Positions 1 through 5,520 of a DNA stretch of 11,533 nucleotides are shown one piece after another. The stretch's first letter is position 1, and each line of letters begins with the position of its first letter. The notes beneath the pieces were generated by a model. It did not search any database, was not told the origin of the DNA, and worked only from the letters and a program-made list of their open reading frames with translations. Source of the stretch: Clostridia bacterium (lineage in GTDB: Bacteria > Bacillota_A > Clostridia > Oscillospirales > CAG-272); contig JAGDAM010000024.1 in NCBI GenBank assembly GCA_017959485.1, positions 1 to 11,533 of the forward strand. The letters run 5' to 3'. Both the position numbers and the translations under genes were made by a program.

Positions 1-115
1 GGAACCGTTAGAGGCACTGTGTTTGCACTGACCGCGTCTCCTGCCTTCCCCGGCAGGGGCACGCCTCGCCTGCGGCGAGCCACGGTGTCCGCGGACGCGA
101 CCGGATGATGGTTAC
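1..115 (+). repeat. Palindromic repeat unit A (direct copy)
   Basis: First of three direct copies of a G+C-rich repeat. Positions 1-87 are identical, base for base, to 116-202, giving a 115-bp period. Each copy carries a short hairpin, CTCGCC-TGC-GGCGAG (65-79 here), beside a C-run/G-run pair (ttccccggcagggg). The last ~28 bases of the unit differ from unit B. The copy starts at base 1, so the array may extend beyond the window. No protein-coding gene was recognised in it. Confidence 0.9.
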
Positions 116-227
116 GGAACCGTTAGAGGCACTGTGTTTGCACTGACCGCGTCTCCTGCCTTCCCCGGCAGGGGCACGCCTCGCCTGCGGCGAGCCACGG
201 TGGTCGCGAAGGCGGCCGAATGGGGCG
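116..227 (+). repeat. Palindromic repeat unit B (direct copy)
   Basis: Second direct copy. Its first 87 bases match unit A exactly. Its 3' part (157-227) matches unit C (273-343) at 70 of 71 positions, the one difference being ccccggca versus cccctgca. The repeat therefore has a constant core (tgccttcccc through ccacggtg, 157-202) with flanks shared in different combinations between copies. Confidence 0.9.
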
Positions 228-235
228 CTATGTAA

Positions 236-343
236 TCGTAAGTGGCACTGTCTAACATATTCCCGCTAACCTTGCCTTCCCCTGCAGGGGCACGCCTCGC
301 CTGCGGCGAGCCACGGTGGTCGCGAAGGCGGCCGAATGGGGCG
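236..343 (+). repeat. Palindromic repeat unit C (direct copy, diverged 5' part)
   Basis: Third direct copy. Its 5' part (gtaagtggcactgt, near 238-251) is a diverged version of gttagaggcactgt in units A and B. Its core and 3' part, 273-343, are nearly identical to unit B. It ends about 30 bases before the nuclease gene; those bases (344-373) are A+T-rich and show no recognisable Shine-Dalgarno or clear promoter. Confidence 0.85.
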
Positions 344-373
344 TCTTCAATTAAAAACTAAAACTCTTAGTAT

Positions 374-1054
374 ATGATTCAAAAGAACGTAAAAATTAAG
401 CATTTTTCAAATTATTTGAGAACAAATATGACCCCGGAAGAAAAACATCTCTGGTATGATTTTCTTAAGCGGCTTCCGGTAACTGTAAAAAGGCAGTACG
501 TGATAGGGAATTACATAGTTGACTTTCTCATTTTCAGCAAAAAGATGATAATTGAGATTGACGGACGTCAGCACGGTCTGCCCGAAAACAAGGAAGCCGA
601 TATTGAGAGAGATGAAAAACTTAGGCAGATGGGGTTCACGGTTTTCAGGTATACAAACGAGCAGATTAATACCAATTTCAGAGGCGTCGCGGCTGATATC
701 CTGAACCACCTTGGATTGACGATGAGCGACTTGAAAAAAGGAAACATACGGATACCGTCGTGTATTAAAAAACTACTGATCCGGTTTCAAGATGGAAAGC
801 CGGTGAAAAGGCTGTATCGTTTTAATGGTTTTGGACGCGGCGTCTCATCCGTCGGCTTCGCCGACACCTTCCCCGGAGGGGAAGGCAAAAGCCGGTCCCC
901 CTTCCCCGTTTCGGGGAAGGCAAACGTTAACACCGCTTTCGCGTCGGCGCCCCATCCGTCGCCCGTTCGGGCGACACCGTGGCTCGCCGCAGGCGAGGCG
1001 TGCCCCTGCCGGGGAAGGCATTGTCAGCGGTTATCGATCGAACAGTGCCTCTGA
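374..1054 (+). CDS. DUF559 / Vsr-like endonuclease-fold protein with repeat-derived C-terminal tail
   Basis: Residues ~5-115 match the DUF559 family (PD-(D/E)XK, Vsr-like fold): an N-terminal LRTNMTPEEKHLW stretch typical of the family, then RQYVIGNYIVDF with D50, the EIDGRQH core with E61, D63 and H67, a conserved R79-D80 pair and GFTVFRYTNEQI. These are the expected catalytic-type residues, so the nuclease fold looks intact, but the substrate and biological role are unknown. DUF559 proteins are usually about 110-130 residues. This frame runs to 226 because no stop occurs before the downstream inverted repeat; from about residue 152 the protein is translated hairpin repeat. The start at 374 keeps the conserved N-terminal motif; ATG 428 (M19) would cut it. 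There is no good ribosome binding site. The 60 bases at 361-420 contain only 13 G/C, unlike the G+C-rich genes downstream, suggesting horizontal acquisition. Confidence 0.8.
   Translation: MIQKNVKIKHFSNYLRTNMTPEEKHLWYDFLKRLPVTVKRQYVIGNYIVDFLIFSKKMIIEIDGRQHGLPENKEADIERDEKLRQMGFTVFRYTNEQINTNFRGVAADILNHLGLTMSDLKKGNIRIPSCIKKLLIRFQDGKPVKRLYRFNGFGRGVSSVGFADTFPGGEGKSRSPFPVSGKANVNTAFASAPHPSPVRATPWLAAGEACPCRGRHCQRLSIEQCL
851..920. repeat. Cluster of three perfect hairpin repeats
   Basis: Three short palindromes follow one another: GTCGGC-TTC-GCCGAC (851-865), CCTTCCCC-GGA-GGGGAAGG (867-885) and CCTTCCCCG-TTT-CGGGGAAGG (900-920). The last two share the CCTTCCCC/GGGGAAGG arms. They lie in the 3' part of the DUF559 reading frame next to the inverted repeat copy and look like REP/BIME-type extragenic palindromes. 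In RNA they would form strong stems and could limit transcript decay or readthrough, which is inference. Confidence 0.8.
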
Positions 1055-1070
1055 CGTTTTCGCGGCAATA
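948..1070 (-). repeat. Palindromic repeat unit D (inverted copy)
   Basis: Reverse-complement copy of units A-C. Positions 975-1020 are an exact 46-base reverse complement of the core at 157-202. The outer parts match more loosely: cagtgcctctgac (1043-1055) pairs with gttagaggcactg with one mismatch, and the ccccatcc near 950 with the ggatgggg/gaatgggg end. It also carries an 8-bp hairpin, GTCGCCCG-TT-CGGGCGAC (958-975). Together with units A-C it frames the DUF559 gene with inverted repeats and supplies that gene's last codons and stop. Confidence 0.88.
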
Positions 1071-1084
1071 ACCGTTCGCAACAG

Positions 1085-1119
1085 GCGGACGAGCGATGGC
1101 TTAATGCGGACGAGCGATG
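1085..1119. repeat. 14-bp direct repeat pair
   Basis: GCGGACGAGCGATG occurs at 1085-1098 and again at 1106-1119, a 21-base period. The second copy runs into GCTCG, forming a small palindrome CGAGC-GAT-GCTCG. It sits at the outer edge of the repeat island, between the inverted unit D and the A+T-rich leader of trpS. Confidence 0.75.
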
Positions 1120-1134
1120 CTCGCCTCTACTATG

Positions 1135-1160
1135 TAAACGTTAATAATTATTGACGTTTA
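1135..1160. promoter_or_regulatory. 26-bp near-perfect A+T-rich palindrome, candidate operator upstream of trpS
   Basis: TAAACGT (1135-1141) and ACGTTTA (1154-1160) are perfect inverted arms. The 12 bases between continue the symmetry with only one mismatched pair (1142/1153), so 24 of 26 positions are symmetric around 1147/1148. The right arm overlaps TTGACG (1151-1156), which resembles a -35 box. Such a site would suit a dimeric repressor. No T-run follows, so it does not look like an intrinsic terminator. The binding protein is unknown. Confidence 0.5.
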
Positions 1161-1177
1161 TGTAACTAATTCATAAT
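1151..1177 (+). promoter_or_regulatory. Possible sigma-A-type promoter for trpS
   Basis: TTGACG at 1151-1156 is a close match to the TTGACA -35 box. CATAAT at 1172-1177 matches TATAAT at five of six positions, but the 15-bp spacer is shorter than the usual 17. Other CATAAT copies occur at 1186 and 1193 within the attcata repeat. This is the only A+T-rich stretch directly before the trpS-to-glgP gene run, so a promoter here is plausible but not secure. Confidence 0.35.
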
Positions 1178-1195
1178 TCATCATTCATAATTCAT
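1169..1195 (+). repeat. A+T-rich direct repeat in the trpS leader
   Basis: Two perfect 13-bp copies of attcataattcat (1169-1181 and 1183-1195) are separated by one base and are themselves built from an attcata unit. They lie between the palindrome and the trpS ribosome binding site, so they would fall in or near the 5' untranslated region. Confidence 0.8.
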
Positions 1196-1205
1196 AATTT
1201 TTCTT

Positions 1206-1212
1206 GAAAGGA
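1206..1212 (+). promoter_or_regulatory. Ribosome binding site deciding the trpS start
   Basis: GAAAGGA lies six bases before ATG 1219. An in-frame TTG at 1204 would place the start before this site and add five residues with no family support, so ATG 1219 is preferred. Confidence 0.75.
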
Positions 1213-1218
1213 CTCAAT

Positions 1219-2217
1219 ATGCTTGACGGACAGAAAGTCTGTTTCTCCGGCGTACAGCCGTCGGGGAATCTGACAATCGGAAACTATCTCGGCGCGATAA
1301 AGAACTTCGCCGAGTTCTCTCAGAATTACAAATGCTTTTACTGCGTGGTCGACGAGCACGCGATAACGGTGCGGCAGGTGCCCGCCGAACTGCGCCGCCG
1401 TACCTACGAGACGCTGGCGCTTTATATCGCCTGCGGACTCGACCCCGAAAAGAATACGCTCTACGTGCAGTCGCACGTTCCTGCGCACGCGGAACTTGCC
1501 TGGATACTCAACTGTTTCTGCATGTTCGGAGAGCTCTCGAGGATGACTCAGTTCAAGGACAAGAGCCAGAAGCACGCCGACAACGTCAACGCGGGACTCT
1601 TTACCTATCCCGTGCTGATGGCGTCCGACATACTGCTCTACCAGACCGACGTCGTTCCGATCGGCAGCGACCAGAAGCAGCACCTCGAGCTGACCCGCGA
1701 TATCGCGGACAGATTCAATCAGATCTTCCCCGGAACCTTCGCGACTCCCGAGCCCTTCATTCCGGCGAACGGAGCGCGGATCATGTCGCTCGCCGAACCG
1801 ACGAAAAAGATGAGCAAGTCGGACGAGAACGAGAACGCGACCGTGCGCATCCTTGACGACAGAGATACGGTCATCCGCAAATTCAGGAGAGCGGTGACCG
1901 ATTCGGGCAGCGAGATCAGAAGATCTCCAGACAAGCCGGGGATTTCGAACCTGATCACAATCTACTCCTGCTTCACCGGAAAGACGCCCGACAGTATCGA
2001 ACGCGAGTTTGACGGCGTCGGGTACGCCGAGTTCAAGACGGCGGTTGGCGAGGCCTGCGCCGACGCGCTCGAGCCTGTCCGCGCGGAGTACGCGCGGCTG
2101 CTCGCCGACAAGGGATATCTCGAGGAAGTTATGAAGAACGGCGCGGGCGCGGCTGCGTACTACGCAAGAAAGACGCTCTCCAAGGTGCGCCGCAAGATCG
2201 GTTTTACCGGAGTGTGA
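1219..2217 (+). CDS. trpS: Tryptophanyl-tRNA synthetase
   Basis: Cytoplasmic class I aminoacyl-tRNA synthetase that activates tryptophan with ATP and charges tRNA-Trp. The 332-residue length is normal for bacterial TrpRS. The N-terminus reads FSGVQPSGNLTIGNYLGA, the TrpRS form of the HIGH motif (TIGN at residues 19-22). The second ATP-binding signature KMSKS is intact at residues 197-201. The QTDVVPIGSDQKQHLELTRDIA stretch between them is typical of TrpRS and contributes to substrate binding. The start at ATG 1219 has a well-spaced GAAAGGA. No T-box leader is visible: the 164 bases between the DUF559 frame and this start lack a T-box-type GGTGG specifier-pairing bulge. The stop overlaps the rimO ribosome binding site, so translation is probably linked. 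Confidence 0.97.
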   Translation: MLDGQKVCFSGVQPSGNLTIGNYLGAIKNFAEFSQNYKCFYCVVDEHAITVRQVPAELRRRTYETLALYIACGLDPEKNTLYVQSHVPAHAELAWILNCFCMFGELSRMTQFKDKSQKHADNVNAGLFTYPVLMASDILLYQTDVVPIGSDQKQHLELTRDIADRFNQIFPGTFATPEPFIPANGARIMSLAEPTKKMSKSDENENATVRILDDRDTVIRKFRRAVTDSGSEIRRSPDKPGISNLITIYSCFTGKTPDSIEREFDGVGYAEFKTAVGEACADALEPVRAEYARLLADKGYLEEVMKNGAGAAAYYARKTLSKVRRKIGFTGV

Positions 2218-2227
2218 GGACGGACGG

Positions 2228-3553
2228 ATGAAAATCGGCTTTATTTCGCTCGGCTGCGCAAAGAATCAGCTCGATACCGAGGTGATGCTGCACGAACTGC
2301 TCGAGGCGGGTTACGAGATCACGCCCGAGGAGACCGAGGCGGATATAATAATCGTCAACACCTGCGCGTTCATCGAATCTGCGAAGCGCGAGGCGATAGA
2401 CAACATCCTCGACGTCGCGTGGCTCAAAAAGAACGCGAAGCTGAAAGGTATTATAGTCACCGGCTGCATGGCGGAGCGCTACCGCGAAGAGGTGCTTTCC
2501 GAGTTTCCCGAGGTCGACGCCGTGCTCGGAGTCGGATCGATGCACGAGATCGTCAACGCGGTTAAAAGCGTAGAGGGGAAGAGGAAAAAGAGGTTCTCCT
2601 CCTTTCTCGACAGGGACGAGGTCGCGCTCGGCGGAGACCGGGTTCTGACGACTCCGGCCGGCTGGACCTACCTGAAGATCGGTGAGGGCTGCGACAACCG
2701 CTGCTCCTACTGCGCAATTCCCTATATTCGCGGCAAATACCGTTCCCGCCCGATCGAAGACCTCGTCGAGGAAGCAAAGTCGCTCGAGGAGAACGGCGCG
2801 CTCGAAATCAATATAATCGCTCAGGATATAACAAGATACGGGATAGATCTTTACGGCGAATACTCGCTCGACCGTCTGCTCCGCGCTCTTACCGAAGCCA
2901 CGACACGGCCTTATTTTCGCCTGCTATACTGCTATCCCGACAAGCTCACCGACGCGCTCATATCCGAGATACGCGACAATCCGCGCGTGCTGAAGTATAT
3001 CGACGTACCGCTGCAGCATATCTCCGACAGGATGCTGAAGGCGATGAACCGCCACGGGGATTCCGCGATGATCCGCGAACGGCTCGCGAAGCTCCGCCGC
3101 GAGATACCCGGGATCGTCATACGCACCACCTTCATCACCGGTTTCCCCGGCGAGACCGAGGAGGATTTCGAAGAGCTCTGCCTGTTCGTCAGAGAGACGA
3201 AGTTCGACCGGCTCGGAGTTTTCCCCTATTCAAGAGAAGAGGGCACTCCGGCGTACGGTTTTCCGGATCAGATCGACGAACAGACGAAGCAGGACAGAGC
3301 CGATATCATAATGGGCATTCAGGCGGATATCAGCGCCGGTCGGAACCGCGCGCAGGTCGGCAAGACGGTCCGGGTGCTCGTCGAGGATTTCGACCCCGTA
3401 TCCGAAATGCACTTCGGACGGAGCGCCGCCGACGCCCCCGAGACCGACGGAAAGGTTTATTTCAGGGCTAAAAGACGCGTCGTGCCCGGTCATCTCGTCG
3501 ACGTCGTAATTGAGGAAACGCTTGACTACGATCTTGTCGGACGGATGATATGA
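2228..3553 (+). CDS. rimO: Ribosomal protein S12 (Asp) methylthiotransferase, radical SAM
   Basis: Transfers a methylthio group to the conserved aspartate of ribosomal protein S12, using two [4Fe-4S] clusters and S-adenosylmethionine. The N-terminal UPF0004 domain carries the three auxiliary-cluster cysteines C10, C46 and C80. The radical SAM motif CxxxCxxC is C155, C159, C162 (GEGCDNRCSYCAIP), followed by RGKYRSRP. The C-terminal ~65 residues form the TRAM domain (GKTVRVLVEDF to the end). The SLGCAKNQLDTE start and the full 441-residue length favour RimO over its tRNA-modifying paralogue MiaB. GAGGA (2216-2220), overlapping the trpS stop, sits seven bases before the ATG. Confidence 0.96.
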   Translation: MKIGFISLGCAKNQLDTEVMLHELLEAGYEITPEETEADIIIVNTCAFIESAKREAIDNILDVAWLKKNAKLKGIIVTGCMAERYREEVLSEFPEVDAVLGVGSMHEIVNAVKSVEGKRKKRFSSFLDRDEVALGGDRVLTTPAGWTYLKIGEGCDNRCSYCAIPYIRGKYRSRPIEDLVEEAKSLEENGALEINIIAQDITRYGIDLYGEYSLDRLLRALTEATTRPYFRLLYCYPDKLTDALISEIRDNPRVLKYIDVPLQHISDRMLKAMNRHGDSAMIRERLAKLRREIPGIVIRTTFITGFPGETEEDFEELCLFVRETKFDRLGVFPYSREEGTPAYGFPDQIDEQTKQDRADIIMGIQADISAGRNRAQVGKTVRVLVEDFDPVSEMHFGRSAADAPETDGKVYFRAKRRVVPGHLVDVVIEETLDYDLVGRMI

Positions 3554-3563
3554 GGTGCGGGCT

Positions 3564-4163
3564 ATGAATCTTCCGAACAAACTGACGGTTTTCCGTCTGA
3601 TACTCGTGCCATTCTGCATCACCGCCGTCGTGATGCCCGGAAGCGTAATTCCGGCCGATATTTCTGCGATTGCCGCAGCCGTCATCTTTGCCGCGGCGTC
3701 GTTCACCGACATGCTCGACGGCAGGATCGCGCGCAAATACGGACTCGTGACCGATCTCGGCAAGTTTCTCGATCCGCTTGCCGACAAGTTCATGGTGATC
3801 GGGACCATGATGGCGATAGTCTACCGGAACGACGCGATAAGGCCCTGGTTCTTCTGGCTGGTCTTATGCGTTATCTTCCGCGAGTTCGCCGTCACTTCGC
3901 TCCGGCTGGTGATCAGCGCCTCTTCCGGCGAGGTTGTCGCCGCCGCAATGCCCGGGAAAATCAAGACGGTGCTTCAGATGTTTACCGTACTATCGGCTCT
4001 GCTCGAGCCGGTGTTCGCCGGACTGTCGGGCGCGGGCGAGGTTTATTTCAGAATTCTTCCCGTTACTCTCTGCCTGTCGGTTCTCGCTTTTATCTTCACT
4101 CTCTGGTCGGGTATCGACTACTTTGTCTCTTACGCAAAAAAGAGGAAGGAGACCTCAAAATGA
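3564..4163 (+). CDS. pgsA: CDP-diacylglycerol--glycerol-3-phosphate 3-phosphatidyltransferase
   Basis: Integral membrane enzyme that makes phosphatidylglycerophosphate, the committed step to phosphatidylglycerol. The CDP-alcohol phosphatidyltransferase signature DxxDGxxAR-x8-GxxxDxxxD is complete: D49, D52, G53, A56, R57, G66, D70, D74. The N-terminus MNLPNKLTVFRLILVPF is typical of PgsA, and several hydrophobic segments follow. A GTG at 3555 is in frame, but GAGG (3552-3555) is placed for ATG 3564, giving 199 residues. rimO followed by pgsA is a familiar Bacillota arrangement; often cinA and recA come next, but here a serpin does. The stop overlaps the serpin start by four bases (ATGA). Confidence 0.95.
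   Translation: MNLPNKLTVFRLILVPFCITAVVMPGSVIPADISAIAAAVIFAAASFTDMLDGRIARKYGLVTDLGKFLDPLADKFMVIGTMMAIVYRNDAIRPWFFWLVLCVIFREFAVTSLRLVISASSGEVVAAAMPGKIKTVLQMFTVLSALLEPVFAGLSGAGEVYFRILPVTLCLSVLAFIFTLWSGIDYFVSYAKKRKETSK
4143..4151 (+). promoter_or_regulatory. Strong ribosome binding site for the serpin gene
   Basis: AGGAAGGAG lies within the last codons of pgsA, eight bases before ATG 4160. It fixes the serpin start there, even though the open frame extends back to about 3866 inside pgsA. Confidence 0.8.
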
Positions 4164-5488
4164 AACTGACGAAAATTCTGTCTGCGCTGCTTGCCGCAAT
4201 CATCCTGCTCCTGTCCGCCGCCTGCGGGCAGAACGTTATAACCGGACCCGATCAGCCGGGTTCCACGGAGGAACAAACCACGGAACGCAAACCGTTCGTT
4301 TACACTCCCGGAGAGGGAATCAAGCTTCTGACGGCTCCCGTCTTCGTTTCGACGAGGGAGGAGCAGGAAATATCTGACGAATTCAAAAAGAATTACGCCT
4401 CCTTCTCGCTCGATCTGCTCACCCGCGCCGCCGGCGGAAAGACCGCTCTCGTTTCTCCTCTGTCGGTGCTTACCGCGATGCTGATGACGGCGAACGGAGC
4501 GAAGGGTGAAACGCTCGCCGAACTCGAGAAGGTCCTTGGCGGAGGGATGTCCGTCGAGGAGATGAACGCGCAGCTCTACAGCTTTTTCGAAACGCTCTGC
4601 CGGAGCAAAAAAACGGTATTCGAGAGCGCCAACTCGGTCTGGGTGACCGACAGTCCGTCCTTCCACGTTGACGAAGACTTTATCAAACTTGTCGAAAACA
4701 CCTTCCGCGCCGAAATTGCCGAGGCGCCGTTCACCGAGCCCGCGACCGTAGACGCGATCAACGACTGGTGCGCGCAGCACACCGACAATATGATAAAGAA
4801 AGTCCTCGAGTATACCGACGTCAGCGCCGACACCGTTATGGTGCTTATCAACGCACTCTGCTTTGAGGCGCTCTGGCGCGTACAGTACGAAGATCATCAG
4901 ATCAGCGACCGGACCTTCAACGGCGAGAAAGGCACAAAGGCAGTCAAAATGATGTATTCGGAGGAAAGCGGATACATCAAAGGGAAACACGAGACCGGAT
5001 TCATCAAGTACTACGAGGGAAATGAGTACGCGTTCATGGCGCTGCTCCCCGAGAGCGGTATGAAGACGGAGGATTATCTGAAAACCCTGACCGGAGAACG
5101 TTTCGTAAAGCTCGCCGAGAGCAGAGGCGGCGCGGTAAAGGCCGGTATTCCCCAGTTCAAGCTTGACTGGTCGGCGTCGCTTGTCGACGTTCTCGCCGGT
5201 ATGGGGATAGAACTTGCATTTACCGAAAGGTCCGACCTTTCCGGCCTCGGATACGACGACAGCGGATATCCGCTTTATATCAGCGACGTCATCCACAAGA
5301 CGCACATCGAGGTAGACAACGCCGGCACCAAGGCGGCGGCGGTCACTGCCGTCATCGTTAACAAGGCGACGGCTGTCTACAATCCGACAATCCCGCCCGA
5401 GGTCATACTCGACCGGCCGTTCGTATACGCCATAGTCGACACCGCGACTATGCTTCCCGTTTTCATCGGGTGCGTGACGGATTTTTGA
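4160..5488 (+). CDS. Lipoprotein serpin (secreted serine/cysteine protease inhibitor)
   Basis: A 442-residue serpin (MEROPS I4 type). Residues 1-21 are a lipoprotein signal peptide (KLTK, hydrophobic core, then LSAAC) with C22 as the likely lipidated cysteine. A Thr/Glu/Pro-rich linker (about 23-65) leads to the serpin fold (about 66-442), seen in LVSPLSVLTAMLMTANGAKGET, INALCFEALW and the C-terminal signature VILDRPFVYAI. The hinge is well conserved: VDNAGTKAAAVTA, with G389 and T390 at P15-P14 and small residues at P12-P7, as in inhibitory serpins. Counting 17 residues from N387 places P1 near A403 with T404 as P1', which suggests an elastase-like target; the register could be off by one (K402). 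Gut clostridial serpins such as the siropins inhibit neutrophil proteases by the same mechanism, but the target here is not shown by sequence. The start overlaps the pgsA stop (ATGA). Confidence 0.93.
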   Translation: MKLTKILSALLAAIILLLSAACGQNVITGPDQPGSTEEQTTERKPFVYTPGEGIKLLTAPVFVSTREEQEISDEFKKNYASFSLDLLTRAAGGKTALVSPLSVLTAMLMTANGAKGETLAELEKVLGGGMSVEEMNAQLYSFFETLCRSKKTVFESANSVWVTDSPSFHVDEDFIKLVENTFRAEIAEAPFTEPATVDAINDWCAQHTDNMIKKVLEYTDVSADTVMVLINALCFEALWRVQYEDHQISDRTFNGEKGTKAVKMMYSEESGYIKGKHETGFIKYYEGNEYAFMALLPESGMKTEDYLKTLTGERFVKLAESRGGAVKAGIPQFKLDWSASLVDVLAGMGIELAFTERSDLSGLGYDDSGYPLYISDVIHKTHIEVDNAGTKAAAVTAVIVNKATAVYNPTIPPEVILDRPFVYAIVDTATMLPVFIGCVTDF

Positions 5489-5520
5489 GGCGGTAACGGT
5501 CTGGTCCGGTGACATCGGAA

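Noticed and set aside
1..343. CRISPR array
   Set aside because: The repeated part is 70-87 bases with a 115-base period and only three copies. There are no uniform short repeats with unique spacers and no cas genes nearby.
825..1154. Open frame of 109 residues rich in Pro, Arg and Gly overlapping the DUF559 3' end
   Set aside because: It is a translation of the hairpin repeats in another frame, begins inside the DUF559 gene and has no ribosome binding site or family features.
1135..1160. Intrinsic terminator for the DUF559 gene
   Set aside because: The stem would be A+T-rich and is not followed by a T-run. The strong G+C-rich hairpins at 851-975 lie inside the reading frame and also lack T-runs.
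3866..4159. N-terminal extension of the serpin frame back into pgsA
   Set aside because: The extension is pgsA read in another frame. The lipoprotein signal peptide starts at ATG 4160 with a strong ribosome binding site at 4143-4151.
4130..5515. Long antisense open frame (461 residues) opposite the serpin
   Set aside because: It mirrors the serpin gene. In G+C-rich coding sequence antisense stops are scarce, and the translation shows no recognisable domain.
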